A stretch of DNA of 35,489 nucleotides from a bacterium (lineage in GTDB: Bacteria; UBP14; UBA6098). Where the stretch lies: assembly GCA_003645085.1 (NCBI GenBank), contig QNEE01000004.1, positions 1 through 35,489 of the forward strand, given 5' to 3'. The position numbers and the translations under genes were made by a program. Shown here piece by piece: positions 24,878-32,628 of this stretch (within the stretch, counting starts at the first letter, position 1; each line of letters opens with the position of its first letter). Under the pieces are notes generated by a model. That model was not told where the DNA came from. It saw only the letters and a program-made list of their open reading frames with translations, and did no database searches.

Positions 24878-25630
24878 ATGGCAACCGATAACTTTATATC
24901 GAATATCCTGGTCGTTATGCCTATGGTCAACGAGGAGGGCAACATAGGCCGCATCGTGCCGGCGGTGCTCGAGCAGGGGCCGGAGTTCAATATTCTTATC
25001 TGCGAGGACGAATCGACCGACCGGACACCTGAACTCGCAGAGGAACTGAGCCGTAAATACCCCGACCGTGTATCGGTCATTCACGGCAAACGCGAGGGTC
25101 TTGGCCCCGCCTACGTTCGCGGATTCAAATGGGCGCTCGAACGTGATTATAAACTCATATTCGAGATGGACGCCGATTTTTCGCACCAGCCGAAGTATTT
25201 AAGACCGATGGCCGAATTGGCTATGACCGACGGTGTCCATATGGTTGTCGGCAGCAGACGCACCAAAGGCGGCGGCGTCGAAAACTGGGACTGGTATCGA
25301 AGACTGCTGTCGTGGGGAGGAAGTATATATACGAGGCTTATCACTGGTCTTCCTGTTAAGGACGCGACAGCGGGTTTCGTAGTCTACCGCAGGGAGGTTC
25401 TCGAACATATCGACCCCGCCAAACTTTCCGCAGGCGGTTACGCATTCCAGATAGAAACCAAATATCAGGCCTGGAAACTCGGCTATAACATACGCGAATA
25501 CCCGATTATTTTTCCCGATAGAGAGGTTGGCGAAACGAAGCTTACGAAAAAAATTATCGGCGAGGCTATCACAATGGTATGGAAATTGCGGTTCGGTAAA
25601 GCAGGCAAAATTTCCCGGAAAGGCGAATAA
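24878..25630 (+). CDS. Polyprenol monophosphomannose synthase-like GT2 enzyme
   Basis: 250 residues from ATG 24878. The frame also opens earlier (GTG 24791), but those codons lie in the repeat element and homology-like sequence begins with NILVVMPMVNEEGNI. Signatures: ICEDESTDRTPELAEEL, FEMDADFSHQPKYL (metal-binding DAD), VVGSRRTKGGGVENWDWYRRLLS and KDATAGFVVYRREVLE, all typical of DPM1/Ppm1-like enzymes making polyprenyl-phosphate mannose at the inner membrane's cytoplasmic face. Its product would be a donor for a GT39/GT-C transferase. The next GT2 gene begins one base after its stop. Confidence 0.88.
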   Translation: MATDNFISNILVVMPMVNEEGNIGRIVPAVLEQGPEFNILICEDESTDRTPELAEELSRKYPDRVSVIHGKREGLGPAYVRGFKWALERDYKLIFEMDADFSHQPKYLRPMAELAMTDGVHMVVGSRRTKGGGVENWDWYRRLLSWGGSIYTRLITGLPVKDATAGFVVYRREVLEHIDPAKLSAGGYAFQIETKYQAWKLGYNIREYPIIFPDREVGETKLTKKIIGEAITMVWKLRFGKAGKISRKGE

Positions 25631-26563
25631 ATGGAACCGCAAAAGGCAACATCTGCCGCGACCGATGTGCTATCGCGGCAAACAGTTACACTTAGAAAGC
25701 TCTCCGTTATCGTATTATCATACAATACTCGTGAGACGACTATTCGGTGTATTCGCTCCCTTTTCAAACACGCGCCGACAACCGCCGAATTGGAGACTGT
25801 CGTTATCGACAATGCCAGCAGCGACGGTAGTGCAGAAGCAATAGCGAGGCTGTTCCCAAGAATAAAACTAATCCGAAACGCAAAAAACCGTGGATTCGCT
25901 GCGGCATGCAACCAGGGTATCCGTAGTTCGGACGGCGATATACTGCTGCTTTTGAACTCCGATACCGAACTGACCGACCAGTCGCTCGACATTATGCTCG
26001 ATTTTCTGGAGCGCAACTCGGATGTCGGAATTGCGGGTGGTGCTATGATTGGCCCCGACGGCCGACATCAGACCTCGTGTCAGCATTATCCATCCTATAC
26101 AAATTTGCTTTTTTCAAAACAATCGCTTTTTATGTCTTTCAAGGCCTTCAGGAAGAAATACTCGAAATACCGTAGAATTCCCGGCGCCATAACCGATGTC
26201 GATGCGGTAGCGGGAGGGTTTCTGTTTATCAGGCGCGAGGCGTTGAGAAAAGTCGGTCTTCTCGACGAGCGGTTTTTCTTTTATGTCGAGGATGTCGACC
26301 TCGCCAAACGTATGACCGATGCAGGCTGGCGCGTTGTCTATGTTCCGGCGGCGAAAATTTTACACTACGGTGGAAAATCCACGTCGCTGAAGCCTGCCAA
26401 AAGCTACTGGTGGCATCATCGCAGTCTTTACCGATATTTTAAGAAGCATTATGGCAAATATTGGCTTCTTAATTTTTTTCTCGGGTTAGGCCTACTCGGG
26501 CATTTCGTTTTCTGGTGGATTTTCTCCCGCAGTTTCGGTAACGGAAACGGCTCCGAGAAATGA
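25631..26563 (+). CDS. GT2 family rhamnosyltransferase-like glycosyltransferase
   Basis: 310 residues. It starts with LSVIVLSYNTRETTIRCIRSL, followed by VIDNASSDGSAEAI, NRGFAAACNQGIR, LLLNSDTEL, and GGFLFIRREALRKVGLLDERFFFYVEDVDLAKR, the full signature of WbbL/rhamnosyltransferase-type GT2 proteins. HYGGKST and a C-terminal hydrophobic stretch (about 285-303) suggest membrane association. The donor sugar is not certain. ATG 25631 follows the previous TAA directly. Confidence 0.9.
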   Translation: MEPQKATSAATDVLSRQTVTLRKLSVIVLSYNTRETTIRCIRSLFKHAPTTAELETVVIDNASSDGSAEAIARLFPRIKLIRNAKNRGFAAACNQGIRSSDGDILLLLNSDTELTDQSLDIMLDFLERNSDVGIAGGAMIGPDGRHQTSCQHYPSYTNLLFSKQSLFMSFKAFRKKYSKYRRIPGAITDVDAVAGGFLFIRREALRKVGLLDERFFFYVEDVDLAKRMTDAGWRVVYVPAAKILHYGGKSTSLKPAKSYWWHHRSLYRYFKKHYGKYWLLNFFLGLGLLGHFVFWWIFSRSFGNGNGSEK

Positions 26564-26567
26564 CATT

Positions 26568-27620
26568 ATGCATATATTCGCCTATATTCTCGCCGGTTTT
26601 TCGGCGTTTTTGTTAACCCTTATTTTTACTCCTGTTGCGATTGCGGCAGGAAAGAAGCTAGGGCTTTCGTCTCTACCGGAGGATATGGAAATATCGCGCC
26701 CAGCTGTGCCAGATATCGGCGGAATCCCCGTTTTATGTGCTTTTGCTATAGGAGTGCTATTCGCGAAACTCGTAGCGCCGACTGTTTTCGCAGGATATAC
26801 CGAGGCAATATCGGGAATAGCTATCGGCACGACGCTCGTGGCTCTAATGGGTTTTATCGATGACCGCAGAGGGCTTTCGCCGAGTATTAAAATAATCGTT
26901 CAAATCGTCGCGTCGATTGTAGTGGTTCTTTTTGGTGTTAGGATTGGTGAATTGACCAATCCGTTCGATAGCGTATTCGACCTCGGCGTATTATCGGTCC
27001 CGATAACGATTATCTGGATTGTAGGCTTGACCAACGCGGTAAATCTTATCGACGGTCTCGATGGTCTGGCGCCGGGAGTCCTTGCGATTGCCGGACTCGC
27101 TCTTTTCACTATTTGTGCATCGGGAGGGTTTCCGTTTATGGCGATAATAACTATCGCTTATTTCGGGGCGAATCTGGGATTTTTGCGCTTTAATTTCCCT
27201 CCCGCACATATTATATTAGGAAATATAGGGGCTTATGCCCTCGGGTTTATTATAGCGGCGTTCAGTATAGTGCATCCGGTTAAAACCTCCGCGGTTCTGG
27301 TATTATTCGTTCCTTTGTTGGCTCTCGGGTTCCCCTTTCTGGAGATAATTATCACCGTCGTGAGACGCGCACTGAAAAGGAAAAAAATATATGTTAAAGA
27401 CACGGAACATTTGCATCACGTGCTGGTGGCTCTCGGATTACCGCCGCATATAGTGGATTGGGTATTTTATGTTCTAAGTTTTCTGTTCGCGACTGTCGCG
27501 GTGGGTTTCGTTTCGGGCGACCGGAGACTTATGATAGGGTTTATAGTCGTTCTTATGCTGGCTTTCCTCGTGCTGGCCGTAAAACTTGCCGCTCTGGGCA
27601 AAAGAAAGGAGTCGGGTTGA
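26568..27620 (+). CDS. WecA/MraY-family polyprenyl-phosphate sugar-1-phosphate transferase
   Basis: 350 residues with about ten or eleven membrane helices. Signature motifs are FIDDRRGLS (D98, D99), NAVNLIDGLDGLA (N156, N159, D162) and the HxH-type EHLHHVL (H281, H283, H284), as in enzymes that place GlcNAc-1-P or a similar sugar phosphate on undecaprenyl phosphate to start a glycan. One change is notable: the usual GDxGS loop reads LGNIGAYALGF, so the conserved aspartate is N219. Whether this enzyme is active or has altered specificity is unclear. It overlaps accA (TTGA). Confidence 0.85.
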   Translation: MHIFAYILAGFSAFLLTLIFTPVAIAAGKKLGLSSLPEDMEISRPAVPDIGGIPVLCAFAIGVLFAKLVAPTVFAGYTEAISGIAIGTTLVALMGFIDDRRGLSPSIKIIVQIVASIVVVLFGVRIGELTNPFDSVFDLGVLSVPITIIWIVGLTNAVNLIDGLDGLAPGVLAIAGLALFTICASGGFPFMAIITIAYFGANLGFLRFNFPPAHIILGNIGAYALGFIIAAFSIVHPVKTSAVLVLFVPLLALGFPFLEIIITVVRRALKRKKIYVKDTEHLHHVLVALGLPPHIVDWVFYVLSFLFATVAVGFVSGDRRLMIGFIVVLMLAFLVLAVKLAALGKRKESG

Positions 27621-28582
27621 CCGCACGCAAATTCCATCTCGATTTTGAAAAGCCGCTCGTCGAACTCGAGAAGAAAATCGGCGAGATGGAACAACGTGCG
27701 TCTTCCGGCAAAGGCGAAGACGGTGCCGAAATCGCTGAATTAAAAGCGGAACTTGCCCGGATGCAGAAGGAGATATTCGGCAACCTAACCCGTTGGCAGC
27801 GTGTGCAGGTCGCGCGTCACCCCAACCGCCCTTATACTCTGGATTATGTAGAACACCTGACCGAGGGATTTATCGAAATGCACGGGGATAGGGGTTTCCG
27901 CGACGACCCGGCTGTAGTCGGAGGGTTTGCAAGAATGGGCGAATTCACCGTTATGATTGTTGGTCAGCAGAAGGGGCGCGATACGAAAGAGAACATCCGG
28001 CGTAACTTCGGGATGATGCATCCGGAAGGTTACCGCAAGGCTCTCAGACTTTTTAAACTCGCCGAGAAATTCGACCGTCCGATTGTTATTTTTATAGACA
28101 CACCCGGCGCTTATCCCGGTATCGGCGCAGAGGAGCGTGGTCAGGCCGAGGCAATCGCGCGGAATATATTCGAGATGGGTCGGATAAGAGTGCCGATTGT
28201 AATCTCGATAATCGGCGAGGGTGCTTCCGGCGGTGCGCTCGGAATAGGTGTCGGCGACACCGTTCTTATGATGGAAAATGCGTGGTATTCCGTTATTTCA
28301 CCGGAGGGTTGCGCAGCCATTTTGTGGCGCGACAGGGCGGAAGCCGAGAAAGCCGCCGAGGCTCTCAAAATTGCCGCGCCGGACCTGCTCGAGTTGGGTA
28401 TGATAGACAGAATCGTTCCGGAACCGCCGGGCGGAGCACATTCCGACCACGATAAAGCCGCAGAAATCCTGGGGAAAGAGATAATCGCCGAACTCGAAAG
28501 GCTGACGAAAATCGCACCGGATAAATTACTCGAGAATCGTCTGGAAAAATATAGAAAAATGGGGGTATATCTCGAGGATTGA
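27617..28582 (+). CDS. accA: Acetyl-CoA carboxylase carboxyltransferase subunit alpha
   Basis: 321 residues from TTG 27617, chosen because AGGAG lies five bases upstream and gives a normal AccA length; an open frame runs upstream only through the WecA-like gene. Family signatures: FEKPLVELEKKI, RHPNRPYTLDYVEHL, MHGDRGFRDDPAVVGG, GQQKGRDTKENIRRNFGM, TPGAYPGIGAEERGQ, GEGASGGALGIGVGD and ISPEGCAAILWRD. It is half of the carboxyltransferase that makes malonyl-CoA; accD is not in this window. The TTGA overlap couples it to the last glycan gene. Start elsewhere is unlikely. Confidence 0.96.
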   Translation: MTARKFHLDFEKPLVELEKKIGEMEQRASSGKGEDGAEIAELKAELARMQKEIFGNLTRWQRVQVARHPNRPYTLDYVEHLTEGFIEMHGDRGFRDDPAVVGGFARMGEFTVMIVGQQKGRDTKENIRRNFGMMHPEGYRKALRLFKLAEKFDRPIVIFIDTPGAYPGIGAEERGQAEAIARNIFEMGRIRVPIVISIIGEGASGGALGIGVGDTVLMMENAWYSVISPEGCAAILWRDRAEAEKAAEALKIAAPDLLELGMIDRIVPEPPGGAHSDHDKAAEILGKEIIAELERLTKIAPDKLLENRLEKYRKMGVYLED

Positions 28583-28965
28583 TAAGCGAGATTGGTGGTT
28601 TTTTCTTGTGAAACCTGTAATATAGCTATATTCGTATTTTTTTAGTCGGATGTGCAAAGCCCGCGGAGACTCGACCGAACTCGCCGAGGTCTTTAACCGT
28701 GGGTTACCCGAAGTTCGGCGGATAATGAGTTAGCCACTTCAGCGCCTTCGCGGAAGAGGGATTTCAATCGCTTTTATGGATAATAGCAATTTTGCAGTAG
28801 TTGTGATGTTTTCTAAAATGCGGAGGATTAAGTAGTCGGGAAGCAGAAGTCATAATCCACCTCATCCACATAAATAAAGGGTAGTGAAGGGGTTCTGAAT
28901 TCTCGATATAAACATCTTTTTCGGTAATCTAATGTTTCCACTGATTTTATCGGGAGGTCGAAGAT
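28583..28965. other. 383-base non-coding spacer with small hairpins
   Basis: No convincing gene on either strand. CCGAAC (28675-28680) can pair with GTTCGG (28713-28718), CGCCGA (28682-28687) with TCGGCG (28715-28720) as an alternative, and CTTC-GCG with CGC-GAAG near 28737-28756. The GC-rich part (about 28650-28760) stands out inside AT-rich flanks and could be a structured RNA or a 5' leader of the downstream gene. It does not match the tmRNA, RNase P or SRP cores I looked for. Confidence 0.4.
28619..28643 (+). terminator. Weak terminator candidate after accA
   Basis: A 14-base palindrome AATATAGCTATATT (28619-28632) is followed two bases later by a T-rich run (TATTTTTTTT), 37 bases after the accA stop. 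The stem is AT-only except for its centre, so it is weak. Confidence 0.35.
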
Positions 28966-29982
28966 ATGGCTATCGAAAAGCGACCGGATAAAATTGAGTT
29001 CGCACGGCTTCCAACGCCACTATATCTTATGGAACGCAGTTCTGCGAACGCGGGGGCGAATCTATGGATAAAGCGGGACGATATGACCGGCGCGATAATC
29101 TCCGGCAATAAGATACGCAAACTCGAATATATCTCCGCCGATGCGGTCGCGAAAGACGCCGATGTTCTTATAACCTGCGGCGGAGAGCAATCCAATCACT
29201 CACGCGCTACAGCGGTCGTTGCCCGGCGGCTCGGAATGGATGTCCATCTGGTTCTCCGACGCACGAGTGAAGGCCCCACCGGTAACTATCTTATCGACCT
29301 GATACTCGGCGCAACCACGAGGTTTATAACGGCCGAAGAATACGAGAACAGAGATGAAATAATGGCAGAGGAAGCCGATAGGTTCATATCGCAAGGCAGA
29401 AAGCCGTATATTATCCCCGAGGGTGCGTCCAATTCGCTCGGTGTATGGGGCTATTTCGAGGCCGCCGAGGAAATCGCCCGGCAGGCAAATGAAATCGGAT
29501 TTCTACCGGACAGGATAATAGTCCCGTCCGGAAGCGGCGGAACCTATGCCGGATTGTGGCTCGGCTTTCATTCACTCGGTCTACCGGTGCAGGTTATCGG
29601 CATAAGCGCGGGGCCAGAAACCGACCGACAGAGAGAACATATAACCGAGATAATCCGCAAATTCGGTAAGAATTATTGCACGGAGATGTTCCCGGAACCG
29701 GAGGATATCCAGCTATTCGGAGGTTTTTCTGGCAGAGGCTACGGGATTATGGACGACGACACCGCCGCTTTTATCGCAGATTTCGCCAGAACCGAGGGGG
29801 TGATTCTCGACCCGACATATACCGGCAAAGCGTTCCGCGCAACATTCGAGTTGATTAAAGAAGAAAAAATCCCGTCCGGCGGAAACTCTATATTGATTCA
29901 TACGGGGGGAGTTTTCGGGATATTCTCGAAAGGGCAATATTTTAGGGAATTGTATTTTCAAACGAAAATGGAAAAAAAATAA
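28966..29982 (+). CDS. PLP-dependent fold-type II enzyme, D-cysteine desulfhydrase/ACC deaminase family
   Basis: 338 residues, cytoplasmic. LPTPLYLMERSS, LWIKRDDMTGAIISGNKIRKLEY (PLP lysine in GNKIRKLE) and CGGEQSNHSRA are the core signature of this family. PSGSGGTYAGLWLG is the phosphate-binding glycine loop, and ILIHTGGVFG the C-terminal end. Members deaminate D-cysteine, ACC or related amino acids; the substrate here is not determined. A good ribosome site (GGGAGGT, 7 bases before ATG) and an isolated position suggest its own promoter in the spacer upstream. Confidence 0.9.
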   Translation: MAIEKRPDKIEFARLPTPLYLMERSSANAGANLWIKRDDMTGAIISGNKIRKLEYISADAVAKDADVLITCGGEQSNHSRATAVVARRLGMDVHLVLRRTSEGPTGNYLIDLILGATTRFITAEEYENRDEIMAEEADRFISQGRKPYIIPEGASNSLGVWGYFEAAEEIARQANEIGFLPDRIIVPSGSGGTYAGLWLGFHSLGLPVQVIGISAGPETDRQREHITEIIRKFGKNYCTEMFPEPEDIQLFGGFSGRGYGIMDDDTAAFIADFARTEGVILDPTYTGKAFRATFELIKEEKIPSGGNSILIHTGGVFGIFSKGQYFRELYFQTKMEKK

Positions 29983-30036
29983 AAAAATTGTGGATTTCCG
30001 AAAAAACACCGATATACTGGGAGAAATAAAATAACT

Positions 30037-30201
30037 ATGGTCGACGAAAAATTACTCGGAATAATCGCGTGCCCGGTATGTAAAAGGGGTTTAGTCTATG
30101 ATAAAAACGGAAGCAGGCTGATTTGCGAAAACTGCCGCCTCCGATATCCAATCGTGGACGATATTCCGATAATGCTCGAGGACGAGGCCGAGAGTTATTA
30201 G
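30037..30201 (+). CDS. Trm112/YcaR-like small zinc-binding protein
   Basis: 54 residues. [19 protein letters not shown], a basic turn and [19 protein letters not shown] form the Trm112-family pattern: two CxxC pairs and the YPI-x-(D/N)-GIP-like end, here [11 protein letters not shown]. Length matches bacterial UPF0434/YcaR proteins. In eukaryotes and archaea Trm112 activates methyltransferases; the bacterial role is little known. GGGAG lies 13 bases upstream of the ATG. It begins 54 bases after the PLP enzyme and could share its transcript. Confidence 0.85.
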   Translation: MVDEKLLGIIACPVCKRGLVYDKNGSRLICENCRLRYPIVDDIPIMLEDEAESY

Positions 30202-30389
30202 TTTTATATTCAATTGACTAAACTAGAATCTATCAAACTATCCCGGTATTATAGACCGAGCCTTATCGAATTAGAACTCGAGTCGAAAGCACGGAACGGA
30301 GTGTTTGCAGAACTTGCTTTTCTTTTTTCAGGTTCAAAAGAAGTTATACACTCAAAAATCGTTAGTTTTATTCAACAGAGCGAGGAACG

Positions 30390-30839
30390 ATGAATCTTTC
30401 CCAGTTTTGTGGGACCACTCTTATCGACCTAGAACTTAAATCGAAGACTTCCGAGGAGGTGCTCGCGGAACTCGTGGAACTTCTCGCGAATTCCGAGAGA
30501 ATAAAGAACCCCGAGGCTGTTCTCGACGCGCTGAAAGAACGTGAGAAGCTGGCGTCGACCGGTATCGGATTCGGAGTCGCTTTGCCTCATGCCCGCGTTA
30601 AAGGGGTCGATGGATTAGTAATAGCTTTCGGGCGTAGCGAGGCCGGAATCGATTTCGGTTCGCTCGACAACAGGCCGGTGCATCTCTTTTTCACTATCGT
30701 CGTTCCGAAAACCGCTGTCAACACCCATCTAACCACGCTCGGGAAACTCAGCTATTTACTAAAAGAACCGGAAAACCGGGAATTTCTGTTAAAAGCCACT
30801 TTTCCGCAGGAAATCCTCGACTTTATGGACCAGGAATGA
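30390..30839 (+). CDS. PTS EIIA (PtsN/fructose-type) domain protein
   Basis: 149 residues, a single PTS EIIA type-2 domain. The phosphorylation-site histidine is H67 in GVALPHARV; STGIGFG before it and PVHLFFTIVVPKTAVNTHLTTLGKLS after it are typical. Stand-alone proteins of this type usually act as regulators (PtsN-like) rather than sugar transporters, since no EIIB or EIIC is present here. The 188-base spacer before it (30202-30389) shows no gene; GAGGAA just before the ATG is the ribosome site. It lies 55 bases upstream of mreC. Confidence 0.92.
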   Translation: MNLSQFCGTTLIDLELKSKTSEEVLAELVELLANSERIKNPEAVLDALKEREKLASTGIGFGVALPHARVKGVDGLVIAFGRSEAGIDFGSLDNRPVHLFFTIVVPKTAVNTHLTTLGKLSYLLKEPENREFLLKATFPQEILDFMDQE

Positions 30840-30894
30840 AACTGTTCCGGTAACTCTACGCGGAACGCGGCTGCGACTGCGGTCCGCCACTATT

Positions 30895-31737
30895 ATGGTA
30901 ACCCTTATAGATTTCATAAAGCGCCATTCGGGGCAGGTAATGTGGGTGTTAGCGCTAATAATCGGGGTCCTTCTATCGCAGGCACCGTTTACCGTAAAAT
31001 CAGCGATATCCGGGGCTTTGATGGATACTATTTACCGGCCGTTCGACTACTTGAGTGGAGCTTACCATACGTTTAAAAATAGACGCGTGGAAAATCTCCA
31101 ACTCAAAGAAGAACTCATATCGACCCGCCTTAAAATCGAAACGCTCAAAGAGATAGAACGAGAGAATTTACGTTTGCGCCGGGCGCTGGGTTTCTCGCAA
31201 AGGCTGGAATACGCTACCGTATTAGCCGAGGTCGTAGGTCGAGGAAATCCTAGAATGCCGGGCTCGATTGTTGTCGGTTCCGGCGCTAAACAGGGTGTAA
31301 TAGTCGGTCTTCCCGTTATCGACGAACACGGCGTAGTCGGCAAGGTAATAAGTGTAAGCGACAATACGAGCGTTATACAGCTTATAACCGACCCGAACCT
31401 GAAAATAAGCGCTGTAGATGGTAGGAGCCGTGTTCAGGGAATCATATCCGCGGCTTCCGGCGGTAAGCTCGTTCTGGAAAACGTCCCGGTAACAGCGGAT
31501 ATTCGTAACGGCGACCCGATAACTGCCTCCGGTCTCGGAGGATTATTCCCAAAAGGATTGAAAATAGGCTTGGTCAGCCGCGTTATGGTGCCCCAAAGCG
31601 GGCTTTTCAGTAAGGTCGAGATAACGCCGTCGGCAAAACTCGCCACGCTCGAGGAGGTTTTCATCCTTTTCACCGGTATAGCCGGTATGAACACCGATAG
31701 CGTCGCTATCGACACGATATCGGGAGATGGACGATGA
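30895..31737 (+). CDS. mreC: Rod shape-determining protein MreC
   Basis: 280 residues. One N-terminal membrane helix (about 13-33), a coiled-coil region (about 55-95, NLQLKEELISTRLKIETLKEIERENLRLRR split by turns) and the MreC beta domain: VVGRGNPRMPGSIVVGSGAKQGV, GVVGKVISVSDNTSVIQLITDPNLKISA and the later SGLGGLFPKGLKIGLV. It is a periplasmic scaffold linking MreB to cell-wall enzymes. The stop overlaps mreD (ATGA). Confidence 0.95.
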   Translation: MVTLIDFIKRHSGQVMWVLALIIGVLLSQAPFTVKSAISGALMDTIYRPFDYLSGAYHTFKNRRVENLQLKEELISTRLKIETLKEIERENLRLRRALGFSQRLEYATVLAEVVGRGNPRMPGSIVVGSGAKQGVIVGLPVIDEHGVVGKVISVSDNTSVIQLITDPNLKISAVDGRSRVQGIISAASGGKLVLENVPVTADIRNGDPITASGLGGLFPKGLKIGLVSRVMVPQSGLFSKVEITPSAKLATLEEVFILFTGIAGMNTDSVAIDTISGDGR

Positions 31738-32225
31738 CACGGAGGCTGCTTTATATTCTTCTACTCTATCTCGCCGTCGGAATGCAGATATCGCTTGCGA
31801 CACCTTTGCCGGGTCTCGGTTGGGATATCGATATAGTTTTATTATTCCTGGTTATTATTGCTACTAAGGTTGGACACGGCGAGGCGGTTATCTGGGCGGT
31901 GTTTGCCGGGTTGGCCCTGGATGTTTTCGACCCTTCGGCGATGGGCGGCTGTATCGTCGCGAAATCGACCGCGATTTTCCTTTTTGGTGTCCTCTCGAAC
32001 GCTCTCAATCTGGAACAACCTACGCTTCTCGCCGTTACTATCTTCATTCTTACGCTTATCGACCGCATTATTTACAGGCTTTTTAGTCCGTATTCGACCC
32101 AATTCGGCTGGGCTTTTCTACGCTTCGATTTACCCTCGGCGGCGGTCACGGCGATTGCAGGCTTGATTGTTCTGCTGATAGCTATCCGAATGCGCGTTTT
32201 TACACCGCGGACCGTGGAAGAATAG
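31734..32225 (+). CDS. mreD: Rod shape-determining protein MreD
   Basis: 163 residues with four or five membrane helices, the size and hydrophobic pattern of MreD (LPGLGWDIDIVLLFLVIIATKVGHGEAV, then GLALDVFDPSAMGG, the conserved G-x-x-x-D segment of the family). It is part of the elongasome complex in the inner membrane. It follows mreC with an ATGA overlap. The next gene, mrdA, starts only 403 bases later. Confidence 0.9.
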   Translation: MTRRLLYILLLYLAVGMQISLATPLPGLGWDIDIVLLFLVIIATKVGHGEAVIWAVFAGLALDVFDPSAMGGCIVAKSTAIFLFGVLSNALNLEQPTLLAVTIFILTLIDRIIYRLFSPYSTQFGWAFLRFDLPSAAVTAIAGLIVLLIAIRMRVFTPRTVEE

Positions 32226-32628
32226 ACTATGACCGGGAAATCGCCAATTACGAATTATTAACAACGAGTTTCGTGTTGAGATTACTAAAAAAAAAGGTTT
32301 ATATTCTATATCGAGAATTCGGAAACCAGAATCCAGAATTCAAAAGACATTCACTACATTGGATATTTGGGGATAGGGTGGATTTTGTATCGCGGTTCAT
32401 GGCAGCTGACTTCTTCGCTTTTTTAGAAAAAGTCAGCAGTCTCGAGTCTTTAATTAACGCCCGTTTAGTCCCATTTCTCAATCTTATGCCATTAATCCGA
32501 ATTTCCTATTCTACATTACGAAATCTGAAATCCTCAATCGTCGATTTCCCTCCGCGTTCTCCGGGATTACCTCGTGTGGTGTGGTGTAGCAAGCGCCAAC
32601 CGTCAATAGCCAATCGTCAATCCCCTTC
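32226..32628. repeat. 403-base spacer inside the rod-shape operon with 7-bp tandem repeats
   Basis: No gene is supported. Degenerate 7-base units occur at 32244-32257 (CCAATTA, CGAATTA), 32315-32342 (GAATTCG, GAAACCA, GAATCCA, GAATTCA), 32520-32540 (GAAATCT, GAAATCC, TCAATCG) and 32594-32621 (CGCCAAC, CGTCAAT, AGCCAAT, CGTCAAT). An 8-bp inverted repeat, GCTGACTT (32405-32412) with AAGTCAGC (32430-32437), encloses a T-rich loop. The last repeat group ends seven bases before the mrdA start. Confidence 0.75.

Noticed and set aside
28583-28965. tmRNA, RNase P or SRP RNA in the long spacer after accA
   Set aside because: I did not find their conserved core sequences on either strand.
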